Shown piece by piece: positions 50,949-60,481 of a stretch of 64,000 nt of DNA. This DNA comes from Pichia kudriavzevii. Its lineage: Eukaryota > Ascomycota > Pichiomycetes > Pichiales > Pichiaceae. Under the pieces are notes generated by a model. The model had not been told where the DNA came from and ran no database searches. It saw only the letters and a program-made list of their open reading frames with translations. The stretch's first letter is position 1, and each line of letters opens with the position of its first letter. Both the position numbers and the translations under genes were made by a program. The stretch lies in the NCBI RefSeq assembly GCF_003054445.1, contig NC_042509.1, positions 1,319,545 to 1,383,544 on the forward strand. Reading direction: 5' to 3'.

Positions 50949-52523
50949 TTAAACAGTCCTTTGTTTACTAGGCTCAAAAGGCATTGCAAAAGCAAGGATG
51001 GACAACGAACCAATGATTCCACCACACACCCAGATAGGAACAGATGTTCCTGTTTGTTCTCCGTACCAATACACAACAGGTGCAAATGCTCCTGAAACAC
51101 GACCGGCGACTAAACATAGAGCAACACCTGTACCCCTTGCCTTGGTAGGGAACACTTCTGGTGTATATGCATATAAACATGCATAGTATATGTTAACAAA
51201 AAAATAAGTTGCACTGCTGAATCCGGCATCCCCAGCTGCTGTTCTGACCGTGGTGTATCCAAAGAGGATTGCCATGGCAGATAAAGCTCCGAATATCATT
51301 GTACCCTTTCTTCCGACCTTTGGGATGAGAATAAGGGCTCCTCCAAGAAGAGGACCAAAAATACCGACAAAATTGGCAATGGTGGAATTTCTGTAGACTA
51401 TATAAGGAGAAGAGCCGGTATCTCCTCCGTGTGCAGCAATGTAGATGTAAAGGAAATTGTAAAAAACCGAATAGGAGATTCCAATAAACACCCAAGACGT
51501 GATGATCAAAATAGTGGATCTGATAACTAACTTGTTGCAGAAAAGGATCTTGATGTTCGTTTTCGTGGAATGGTACAACTCCTTAAGGCCCGATTGGAAA
51601 CTGGATATTCTTCCCATGTTGAAGTATGTTGGCTCGATAGTACCACATGCTTCTAGTTTTTCCACCGTCAGTGAACATGGACGGTTGTATTTAGCCGCAA
51701 TCGCCTGGATTGCTTCAACGGCTTCCCGGTCTCTACCTGTAGAGACTAGAAACTTGGGAGTTTCTCCAAGCTGTAGGAAAAATAATCGAAGAAGTGCTGC
51801 ACCCATCACTATACCTGAGTTCACATACCAACAGTACCTCCACCCACGATTCAGACGTGATGTGCAATCTGGACTCGTAGGATCGTCGCACGAGTACGAT
51901 GGTAGGAACCGCCATGCAATGAGGTTTGCAATCGTCTGTCCCACACCCCACCATGCTGCCATAGATGTGTTCAAATATTGATATTTGGATGGTAAGAATT
52001 CAAGAAACACTGCAACATCTGTGGCAATATTACCACCAGCTGCAACAGTTGACAAGAATAGGAAGATACAGTACATTGCATAACTCGATGTTCCACCAGT
52101 GAAAAATCCAAATGTCGAAGTAAGTAATAGTGATAGGTTGAATGCTAGCTTACGGCCAATTAGATCTGCACCAAAACCAAACATGATGGAACCAATGATT
52201 AAACCTGCATAGAATATCTCTGTTGCAACGGGATACCCACCGCCTTTCATTTGACCGTCAACATAACTTTTCACCGATGACTGGATCATCTCCATCTGTG
52301 AATCCACCGAGTAACCAAACCCTGCAATACAGAATAACTTGAAATGAAACCACGTGAATCCAATCTCGTCTATTGCATCGTTTACGAGATTGATCTTTCT
52401 GCTTAAAACACTATCACTGCTTTCAACTATTGATAGATCTTTATTCAAATTAGGAAGGCCAGCTTCTGTATCTGAAGATGTTACTTCTTCATTTAAGACA
52501 TCATACACCACTTTTTCGGACAT
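50949..52523 (-). CDS. MFS transporter copy 4, divergent from the hydrolase
   Basis: 524 residues, ATG at 52523 (MSEKVVYDVLNEEVTS). Intact family motifs: CIAGFGYSVDSQMEMIQSS in TM1, GADLIGRKLAFN in loop 2-3, PEVFPTKARGTG after TM10. Its loop 8-9 (ALILIPKVGRKGTM) and last third differ from the other copies. Shares near-identical blocks with copy 3 (about 51.53-51.75 kb) and copy 1 (about 51.46-51.52 and 52.1-52.26 kb). It is transcribed away from the CocE-type hydrolase across a 501-bp shared promoter. Confidence 0.9.
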   Translation of the reverse strand: MSEKVVYDVLNEEVTSSDTEAGLPNLNKDLSIVESSDSVLSRKINLVNDAIDEIGFTWFHFKLFCIAGFGYSVDSQMEMIQSSVKSYVDGQMKGGGYPVATEIFYAGLIIGSIMFGFGADLIGRKLAFNLSLLLTSTFGFFTGGTSSYAMYCIFLFLSTVAAGGNIATDVAVFLEFLPSKYQYLNTSMAAWWGVGQTIANLIAWRFLPSYSCDDPTSPDCTSRLNRGWRYCWYVNSGIVMGAALLRLFFLQLGETPKFLVSTGRDREAVEAIQAIAAKYNRPCSLTVEKLEACGTIEPTYFNMGRISSFQSGLKELYHSTKTNIKILFCNKLVIRSTILIITSWVFIGISYSVFYNFLYIYIAAHGGDTGSSPYIVYRNSTIANFVGIFGPLLGGALILIPKVGRKGTMIFGALSAMAILFGYTTVRTAAGDAGFSSATYFFVNIYYACLYAYTPEVFPTKARGTGVALCLVAGRVSGAFAPVVYWYGEQTGTSVPIWVCGGIIGSLSILAFAMPFEPSKQRTV

Positions 52524-52837
52524 TGTACTTATTCTGGTACTGTACGAACTTGGTAGTCACGTATAAATCAAGTATATACTACAATAAATCATTCACGTGG
52601 AGGTGGGAAAGCTTATATAGATACGCCAAGCTTGATAGTTCAATCAACACCTCGCTAACAACTCCCCCGCTTACCTTGATAATCAATGGATGACCATTAA
52701 CAATGGGTTTATCGTACATTGAATATAGTGTATCTTCATTCTGCAGTTCGTAGAAAACAATACCGTGTACCGTTAATACGTCATACGGTTATTTTTACCT
52801 AATTGGGCAAGCTGTAAAGGTGGTAAAACGGATACTC

Positions 52838-52874
52838 CTTATCGCCTTATCGCTTATAACCGCTTCGGGCGAAG
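52838..52874. promoter_or_regulatory. Paired GATAAG sites and a CTTCGGGCGAAG palindrome in shared promoter
   Basis: CTTATC at 52838-52843 and 52846-52851, 8 bp apart (tandem CTTATCGC units), read GATAAG on the minus strand. A perfect inverted repeat CTTCGGGCGAAG follows at 52863-52874, flanked by CCG and CGG triplets. The first pair fits GATA-factor nitrogen control; the palindrome with CGG content could serve a zinc-cluster factor. They lie 150-190 bp from the hydrolase start and 315-350 bp from transporter copy 4. Confidence 0.5.
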
Positions 52875-53024
52875 TCGGTCATGTAAGTCGATGTTGTTTT
52901 TGTTTCAACATGCACATTTGGAATTGTTCAAAAGGAGATTTTGCTAACATATATGATGGAAGTTGAGAGACATGGGTTTAGTTAAGCTTTTGTTTTCGTT
53001 TTTTTTTTCTTCACCTAACAAGTC

Positions 53025-55094
53025 ATGGCTTTCAACGTCAGAAATACAAATCCAAAGGCACTCACTGAAGTTTTACCTTATCCTGAGATTGAAAAGGTGT
53101 ATGATATCAGGATCCCTCTACCTGATGGAAATTATATACATGCACATGCATGGACACCAAAGAGAGCGTTCGATAACTTGGAGAAAAGTTACGCAACTCT
53201 AATTGAGTATATTCCCTACAGAACAGACGTCACTGTGATCCGAGATTCGATTAGACATCCATATTACGCCGACCATGGATTTATTTCTATGAGAGTGGAT
53301 ATGAGAGGGTCCTGTAATTCTTCGGGAGTACTAGAAGATGAGTATTTGCCAATTGAACAGGAAGATGCCCTGGCTGTTTTCGACTGGATAGTTGCCCAAC
53401 CATGGTCAAATGGGAATATAGGTATGTTTGGCAAATCTTGGGCGGGTTTTAATGGCTTGCAAGTAGCAGCAAGACAACATCCTGCCTTGAAAACTATTAT
53501 AACCCTAATGTCGACAGATGATAGGTATTCAGACGACGTGCATTACAGAGGCGGGTGTCTTTTGGCTTCTGACATGCTTTGGTGGGGATCTACAATGAGT
53601 ACATATCAACCCAGGCCACAAGATCCCCTCGTTGTTGGTAAAGACTGGAAAGAAAACTGGTTAAAGAGGTTGGACGTACCTCCGATGTTAAACCAGTGGA
53701 TGGCGCATCAGACAAGGGATGACTATTGGAAACATGGTTCGGTGTGTGAGGATTGGTCTTTACTAGAGGTGCCCGTGCTGGCCATTGGGGGTTTTCGTGA
53801 TGGATATACCAACTCCGTATGGAGAATGGCGGAGAAGTTACCGAATCCAGAAAGTTGTTGCATTGTGGGGCCTTGGGTGCATGAATATCCTGAAATGGCA
53901 GAACCGGCCCCAAAAATTGATTATCAACAGCTTTCTACTCAGTGGTTTACCAAGTGGTTGTATCCAAACAAAAACGATCAGTTTTCATTGCCTAGGTTGA
54001 CCGTATATATTCAGGATCCTACTTCTATAGCAGAATCATATGTTTACAGGGAGGGGACTTGGATTTCAACTAATAAGCCGAACATTCATAAATACATTAC
54101 TTTCAATCTGACAGATGAGCTGAGACTAAAGAGGTCTTTGGGGGATACTGTTAAAGAACTGGCAATACCATTTAGTGGAAGCTTGTCCCACGGCTTATTT
54201 AGAGGAACTTGGTGTCCGTTTGGTTTCAAAGGTGATTTTCCAGGTGACCAAAGATACGAAGACTCAAAATGTCTATGCTTTGATTCAGACATATTTGAAA
54301 ACGACATTGACCTCTGTGGTTTGCCCTTTATCAAATTAGGAATATCATCTGATAAGAAACTGGCCAATGTCTCTGTCAGGTTAGTTGATATTTACCCTTC
54401 TGGAGAGTCTGTTCTTCTCTCCTGGGGCCAGCTAAACTTAACTCATCGTAACTCTCATGAATTTCCCGAATTTCTTCAGCCTAAAGAAAAGTATGACGTT
54501 AAAGTTAGTCTTGACTCTGTTGGAATAAAGCTTAAAAAAGGCCATAAGCTTAGAATTGCATTATCTCCGTGCGATTGGCCTCAAGCGTGGCCTTCTCCGG
54601 AGACGCCTACATTAATGTTGCACTACGGCTTATTATACCTTCCCGTACCCGATGATACTACACTCGTGGAAGCGCCAATCTTTGGAAAACCTTCAATTGT
54701 TGACTCTCCTCTAGAGTTAGTCAAAGAGAGGCCTTATGGTCGGAAGAAGAAGGTCGAGTACGATTATGAACTTGACGAATGGAAACTAACTGATATCCAG
54801 GATGGTGGGTGTACTAAAATCAACAGAAACGGTTACTTGTCTGGATTTTACTTTGGTGAATACAACAAGAACGAATGGAAAATCAGGATGGATGACCCGT
54901 CAAGCGCATGCAATCGTTGTGAATGGGTCTATGAAATGGGAAGAAATGACTGGAAAATCAGGATTGAAACAGAAACTGAGTTGACAGCCGATAGCGCAGA
55001 CTTCTACCTAATTACTAAAAGACGGGCTTATGAAGATGATAAACAGATCAGCGAAAGGGAATTCAGAGAAAAGTATGCTAGAAAATTCATCTGA
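53025..55094 (+). CDS. CocE/NonD-type serine hydrolase (peptidase S15-like)
   Basis: 689-residue alpha/beta hydrolase of the cocaine esterase/glutaryl-acylase/X-prolyl peptidase group. The nucleophile elbow is GKSWAGFNG with Ser138. The other triad residues are predicted as Asp259 (GGFRDGYTN) and His286 (GPWVHEYP). The oxyanion-side segment YIPYRTD and the DMRGSCNSSG block also match. The C-terminal jelly-roll domain (from about 420) contains GHKLRIALSPCDWPQAWPSP. No signal peptide, so probably cytosolic; physiological substrate unknown (ester or amide). The family is common in bacteria and some filamentous fungi and absent from S. cerevisiae, which suggests acquisition. Near the C-terminus it carries two similar 'EWKIRMD/DWKIRIE' segments. 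The ATG is 53025. Confidence 0.88.
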   Translation: MAFNVRNTNPKALTEVLPYPEIEKVYDIRIPLPDGNYIHAHAWTPKRAFDNLEKSYATLIEYIPYRTDVTVIRDSIRHPYYADHGFISMRVDMRGSCNSSGVLEDEYLPIEQEDALAVFDWIVAQPWSNGNIGMFGKSWAGFNGLQVAARQHPALKTIITLMSTDDRYSDDVHYRGGCLLASDMLWWGSTMSTYQPRPQDPLVVGKDWKENWLKRLDVPPMLNQWMAHQTRDDYWKHGSVCEDWSLLEVPVLAIGGFRDGYTNSVWRMAEKLPNPESCCIVGPWVHEYPEMAEPAPKIDYQQLSTQWFTKWLYPNKNDQFSLPRLTVYIQDPTSIAESYVYREGTWISTNKPNIHKYITFNLTDELRLKRSLGDTVKELAIPFSGSLSHGLFRGTWCPFGFKGDFPGDQRYEDSKCLCFDSDIFENDIDLCGLPFIKLGISSDKKLANVSVRLVDIYPSGESVLLSWGQLNLTHRNSHEFPEFLQPKEKYDVKVSLDSVGIKLKKGHKLRIALSPCDWPQAWPSPETPTLMLHYGLLYLPVPDDTTLVEAPIFGKPSIVDSPLELVKERPYGRKKKVEYDYELDEWKLTDIQDGGCTKINRNGYLSGFYFGEYNKNEWKIRMDDPSSACNRCEWVYEMGRNDWKIRIETETELTADSADFYLITKRRAYEDDKQISEREFREKYARKFI

Positions 55095-56413
55095 ATTTTG
55101 TAAACAATATGTAAAGCTTTGTACTAATTACAACATTAGAAGAACCATATCAGATTTAACACTTTGTCATCCAAATTATTCAGTAGTCAAGCGTTCATGT
55201 TTTCGTTCATCATAATGATCTCTTCTAATTGCAGAAGTTAAACGTGCTCTCACGTAACACATACTGCGTGCTTGACAAGAGGCGGAAAGAAAAGTGTAGT
55301 TGCATGTCTATGCATCAAACGGTGATTGCAAAATTTTCTTTTTAAATAGGCATCAACACGAAGTGAAAGTGCGACTGGATTTCCTGGCTTGAGGGTTATT
55401 TTGCAACACCTTTGCATGTGATCTTTCTTTTAAACTAGGTCTCCATTTAGACAAACGAATAACTACAGCATAGTGATTACAATTTGTAAAATGGTGTCTC
55501 AAGAGCACTATCATATGGGAAAATAGCGTCAGGAAGTTTCAATTCGTGGAATAGGTGATATCTTGACCCCGTCTTTTAAAAAGGAAATATTCAGGAAAAA
55601 GTTTATAACTGCTCATATGATTCATACAATATCACGGTATATTTATGAAGTTTTGGAATTATTCCAAGCGAAGGATTCTTTCCACTTCTAAATGATCAGG
55701 AGAGAAACTGATACTACATGCACCCTGAAATTCTAGATATAGCATATATGACTTGGCAAAGACAGACAAGACCTACTGTAACAGACATGCACAAAAGGGC
55801 AGATGAAGACTACGAAGCATAAATAGTGCCACGATATAAGCTATAGTGTCAGATTTGCAGCCACACGAAAATACAATACTAGGTCTGTAAAAGAAGGTCG
55901 TATGGCATATGGTGAGAATCCTAGTACTGCCTGTATGTAGCAGAGTAGGTGGAAGTACGATAGTAGGAGCAAGTTTGTATTGCAATATTGCATTTTTTTG
56001 ACCGCTTGAACGTTATTAGCAGAGAAAGAAGGGGGGGTTATGATACTGTAGTTAGTCGTCCATTGAAAACCAAATGAATGTTGCTTCTTGACAAACAGCC
56101 TTTGGAAGTGAGTAAAACTAAGGAATCATGGCTCGGTGCCATTGACTCTAAGTAACAAAGTGTTTCTAAGTGACCATGGGGTTTTCAAGTCTCTATAGTG
56201 CAAAATACTAGGTATCCATCACTTTGAAAAGAAAGAGGTATTCAATTCCATGACGAGAGAATTTGTCTTGGATTTAAGGCACGTGGTAAAGCTCAATAAA
56301 TAAAAAAGCTAAAATTTTAAATCCAACATGATTGCGATTATTCATATTGTACATCCTGGTATTCATGAAATTATGCACACAGTGCCATTTGGTTTCAAGC
56401 TTTGAAGGATAGA
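55095..56413. other. Gene-poor spacer, hydrolase to ACR3
   Basis: 1.3 kb of AT-rich DNA. I found no ORF above about 70 codons with a recognisable product, no tRNA and no repeat shared with the rest of the window. A G7 tract occurs near 56030. Confidence 0.6.
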
Positions 56414-57655
56414 ATGCCCCCTAGCTCGAGATACCGTCTCCTGCGTCGTTCATGGAGTGGCCTATCGCTTGCAGACAGGCTTCTTCCTATTGCCATTATT
56501 TTAGCAATTGTTCTAGGTGTTTTACTTTCTGTCTTTGTTCCCAGTTCGAGAGATAGATTCGAAGGTTCCGAAATTATGGGGGTATCGATTCCACTGGCCA
56601 TAGGGCTTATTATAATGATGGTACCTCCACTATGTAAGGTGGAATGGGAACGAATTCATGAATTAATCGTGCAAAAAAAATACATAAACCACATTATCAT
56701 ATCATTAACTCTAAACTGGATTATATGTCCGTTTCTAATGTTCGGTTTGGCCTGGTTGACATTATTCGACAAGCCGGAGTACCGTATTGGTATAATCATG
56801 ATTGGACTAGCTAGGTGTATTGCCATGGTTTTGGTGTGGAACGATATAGCTGATGGCGATACTAATTTGTGTGCAATACTAGTATTAATCAATAGCGTTT
56901 TGCAGATTGTCCTATATGCCCCCTACCAAATATTCTTTTGCTATGTGATAACAGGGGATCATCATAATATGAAGAACAGCGGTGTTTCTTATTCATTGGT
57001 TGCCAAATGTGTTGGTTTTTTTCTAGGTATACCTTTGGGATTTGGATTGTTGGTAAGACTTCTCGCTTTCTATACTATTGGTTTGAATATGTTTAAAAAG
57101 AAGGTGTTGAAGAATATATCGCCATTTTCTTTAATAGGTTTAGTATACACAATCGTTGTTATTTTTATCGAAAGAGGAAATTCATTTATAAAGGAAATCA
57201 GAACAGCCCTTCGTTGCTTTGTTCCCCTTGTCTGCTATTTTTTTATTTCTTGGATGGGTACCTTCTTCCTAGTCAGGTGGATATTTGGAAGGAAAACTCC
57301 GAACTTGGAGTTTTTCGAAACTGGGAATAACCATGACGAAATAGAAGAGGATGAAAAACAAAAGCTTTTGTGCGGTTGTGAAGAAGAGGTCTTGAATGGC
57401 TCAAGACGGATTGACGGTGTTTGTTCAGCTGATTACTCGGAAGTGGTAACACAAACTTTCACGGCGGCATCGAACAATTTTGAATTGAGTTTGGCCATTG
57501 CCATTGCAGTTTTCGGATCAGGTAGTAATCAATCCATTGCAGCAACCTTTGGCCCACTATTAGAAGTACCTATTCTATTGCTACTTTGTTTTGTGGCCCA
57601 GATTTTTAAGGCCCATTATGGCTGGCGTGACATTCCACCTTGTAATATCAACTAG
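56414..57655 (+). CDS. ARR3: Arsenite efflux transporter Acr3/Arr3
   Basis: Plasma-membrane arsenite (and antimonite) exporter of the BART superfamily. 413 residues with ten predicted helices. The family signatures are IMMVPPLCKVEWE in the TM2-3 region, LTLNWIICPFLMFGLAWL, the active-site cysteine in GLARCIAMVLVWNDIADGD, and FELSLAIAIAVFGSGSNQSIAATFGP near the end. A loop of about 55 residues rich in Glu/Asp precedes the last two helices. The first ATG is at 56414 (MPPSSRYRLLRR); the frame above begins only with TTG. The usual neighbours ARR1 and ARR2 are not in the window. Subtelomeric placement is common for arsenic-resistance genes in yeasts. Confidence 0.94.
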   Translation: MPPSSRYRLLRRSWSGLSLADRLLPIAIILAIVLGVLLSVFVPSSRDRFEGSEIMGVSIPLAIGLIIMMVPPLCKVEWERIHELIVQKKYINHIIISLTLNWIICPFLMFGLAWLTLFDKPEYRIGIIMIGLARCIAMVLVWNDIADGDTNLCAILVLINSVLQIVLYAPYQIFFCYVITGDHHNMKNSGVSYSLVAKCVGFFLGIPLGFGLLVRLLAFYTIGLNMFKKKVLKNISPFSLIGLVYTIVVIFIERGNSFIKEIRTALRCFVPLVCYFFISWMGTFFLVRWIFGRKTPNLEFFETGNNHDEIEEDEKQKLLCGCEEEVLNGSRRIDGVCSADYSEVVTQTFTAASNNFELSLAIAIAVFGSGSNQSIAATFGPLLEVPILLLLCFVAQIFKAHYGWRDIPPCNIN

Positions 57656-57842
57656 TAAATGGATTTTGATGCATTATTTCTTGTAAGAGTGGAATTGTTT
57701 AATTGTCGGGGTACACTGAGGAACGCAATGTTTGTTACTTATATCGTTTTATATTTCTAGTTCTGGAATTCCTATACGTTGACTGGACTTGCTTGTGCTT
57801 CTTCCCATGCGTTACAGGAAGTAAATTACGCATCGTCATTCA

Positions 57843-58236
57843 GCAATGCGAGAAGGAGAAAGTCGATCTGTGGGAGACACACCATGAAACTTGAAGTCCA
57901 TACCACACCCAGCAATAATGTGATTTCCAATTAGTTCTGCTGGCGGTTATCGAACCAGTGCCGATTGGTTTTTTACGCGGTGTCTTTTTCCACCGGACCA
58001 AGAGCGCAAGCAGATTTTTTCCAAAATTGTGGTTGATCTCATCAGCAGATTTTGGGTACTCTGTTTTACTTTGGTGGTTGTTGTTTGCACTCTAACTACC
58101 TTCTTGTATTGATTGAAGGACTACTATATAGCTTATTTGTACATTTCTTACAAATTGTAACTGGGGAGTTGTTTTTTTCAAAAATGTTTGACAAAAGTTT
58201 TTGAGTAAAAATTAGAAGTCAGTAGAAAAATAATTA
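57843..58236 (+). repeat. Subtelomeric dispersed element, copy A
   Basis: About 394 bp aligning in the same orientation with 62983-63387. The best-conserved part (about 57860-58060) includes TCGATCTGTGGG, CACACCATGAAACTTGAAGT and GTGCCGATTGGTTTTTTACG. Similarity weakens but continues to a shared AGAAAAATAATTA end. No terminal TG/CA or target-site duplication is visible, so it is not an obvious LTR. On the minus strand it carries a degenerate A-box (TGGTCCGGTGG) and a B-box-like GGTTCGATAACC. Confidence 0.8.
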
Positions 58237-59293
58237 CCATAATGTATAAGTCAAAAAGTGATTTTTCAAAAAGAACAAATTCTGAAATTAGTGATTGCAA
58301 TCATTCTTTTTTCCCACTAAGATAATTTTTACTGCCAATACAGAATCAAGTAATTGTATATTTTAAATGGAGATACCTATAGCGAGAGGTTAATCGAACA
58401 TCGAATATGAACCCTCCATTACTTTAAAAATCCGCAGAATCTTTGACTTGCAAAACAACAGGCTTTAATATACAAAGATGTGGACAATGTGTCGCTAAAC
58501 AGTACAAAACTAGATACAATACATATATTTATCTCTATTTTTTACTAACTATATCAGAGTATATTCTACCTAGCACTGTTGTAGCAACATATAGATTGGA
58601 ATCAAGTCAAAAAACGATGTATTAAAGGAGAGTTGGAAAATTGCAGTCACTAATGATAACCAATTATTTGATCCAATTGCTGTGCACTAGCGTATTATTT
58701 ACATGAAGCCATACCAACAAGTATCATGCTTTGAATTTCACGAGTGGTAAACATGGTATTGACAATCAAACTAATTAATTAACAATCTAAACATGTACAT
58801 ATTCTCGTGTAGGAAAACAATCACCCAGACAATCAAATCTGATAAAGGAGGGATTCTACCGTTATATGATGATATATATTAGCTCTACTGCAGATGTAGA
58901 TATCAATAGCCACTTATTGCACTGTTTCATGAGGAATTACAAAAACGCAAAACATAAAGCGTAAATGTAAGGATCAAAGGCTAGAAAGAAAAAAAGGATA
59001 TATGGGGTGTTTAATAAACTCAACCAAGGTATCTAAATACATTCTCAAAGTCAAACAATACAATTATAAGTCATATTAACTGGGAAAAAAAAAAGAAGTC
59101 ATGATGAAGCTACCAACTAGATTTTCATGGTTGAAAAAACCCCCCTTGAACTAAATGGCTAATGTTATAATTAGGCATCGCAAAAGATATGTAAATGCAT
59201 GTTGGTGTAGGTGTGAAATTTATTTAAGTTTGAAAAAAAAAAAACAGATCTTTATATAATATCTATTCAAGTGTATAAAATAACAATATAACT
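58237..59293. other. Gene-poor subtelomeric spacer
   Basis: About 1.05 kb of AT-rich sequence. A TACTAAC at 58543 has no exon structure around it. No supported gene. Confidence 0.6.
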
Positions 59294-60481
59294 TTAGGCA
59301 AAAGTTTTATATGCCTCAGTTTCAAACTCGCCAAAGGCCTGTAAACTTGATTTATCATAGAAAGGGAACAACTGTGTTGCAAAGAAACCAGCAATGCCTT
59401 TGTTGACGTCAATCCAGTAGTACAAGTTTGCCAATCCAGCCCAATTGAAAGAGTTTGCTGATCTTCCTGTTGGAAGCTCATCACCGGTTTTGTGGAAGCT
59501 TGCGGTCCAGCCCTGTTTTTCAAACAAGTCAAAATAGTCGACATAGTTTGATACATCAGGTTGAGACACTTCCAAAGTCGATTCGATCTTGACTCCCTCT
59601 GGCATCAAATTACTGAAAGAGTACTTTTGGATAGTCTCTGGCTTTAAAATAACAGCTCCTGTTTGTGGAGACTTTCCTTCGTGCAGAAATATTTCTAAGA
59701 ACTTCATGTAGTCACTGACTTTACCCCAACAGCCATGGCCACCAGCATGGAATTTAGGCTTTTTGACGTATGCATTCTCAAGCACCTGATAATCAGTAGG
59801 CCCTACTCTTTGATGAAGTTGGGCTTGTTGTTCAAATTGTTCAGGGAATCGTTCAAATGTCAACGAATTAGCTTCCAAAGGCCCAAAGATGTTTTTCTTG
59901 CAATACGCATCCAAGGTCAAACCGGAAACATTTTCAACGACTTTTCCAGCCCAGTCAATGTTAACACCGTAATGGAATTTTGTACCAGGCTCGTAAATGA
60001 AGGGTGTGTTGAAATGTTCCCAGGATGATTTTAGGATGTCACCGTTTCCCGTGCTCTTTAGATAGTCTGCATATTTATGACTGAAAAATGAGTATGAAAA
60101 CCCAGCAGTGTGTGTTAGCAAGTTTCGAAGGGTTGGTTTTTTGGTTGGTGTAACCAAGATAGGCTTGCCTTCATCATCGACCCCTGTCATCAACTTTGTA
60201 TCTTTGATTTCTGGAATGTATTTTTCCACTGGGTCGTCAATGGAGGTTATTTTACCGGATTCAAGCAGTTGCAGCAAAGCAGTGGTAGTCAAGGCTTTGG
60301 AAGTGGAGAATAATTTGACGACAGTTTCCTCATCTGCATGAGAGGATTCTTCGTCAACTCTTTTGAAGCCATAACCATTGTTATACACCAAGCCTTTGTC
60401 TCTGGTGACAACTGCACCAATGGCCAGAGGCAGTTGTTTTGAAGTTGTGTATTTTTCAAGAATATTGTCGATAGCAATCAT
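59294..60481 (-). CDS. Class C beta-lactamase-fold serine hydrolase (esterase/LovD-like)
   Basis: 395-residue member of the beta-lactamase/transpeptidase-like family (EstB, LovD, LACTB groups). The catalytic SxxK motif is STSK (Ser59, Lys62), in FSTSKALTTTALLQLLESG. The second motif Tyr is Tyr171 in KFHYGVNIDWAG. PTLRNLLTHTAGFSY is the standard structural segment, and a Gly-rich HAGGHGCWGKVSDYMKF replaces the KTG box. No signal peptide, so most likely an intracellular esterase or acyltransferase, not an antibiotic-resistance enzyme. The ATG at 60481 (MIAIDNILEKYTTSK) is clear. It stands alone in the subtelomere. Confidence 0.88.
   Translation of the reverse strand: MIAIDNILEKYTTSKQLPLAIGAVVTRDKGLVYNNGYGFKRVDEESSHADEETVVKLFSTSKALTTTALLQLLESGKITSIDDPVEKYIPEIKDTKLMTGVDDEGKPILVTPTKKPTLRNLLTHTAGFSYSFFSHKYADYLKSTGNGDILKSSWEHFNTPFIYEPGTKFHYGVNIDWAGKVVENVSGLTLDAYCKKNIFGPLEANSLTFERFPEQFEQQAQLHQRVGPTDYQVLENAYVKKPKFHAGGHGCWGKVSDYMKFLEIFLHEGKSPQTGAVILKPETIQKYSFSNLMPEGVKIESTLEVSQPDVSNYVDYFDLFEKQGWTASFHKTGDELPTGRSANSFNWAGLANLYYWIDVNKGIAGFFATQLFPFYDKSSLQAFGEFETEAYKTFA

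Noticed and set aside
57843-58236. Solo LTR of a Ty-like retrotransposon
   Set aside because: No TG...CA ends, target-site duplication, primer-binding site or polymerase remnants around either copy.
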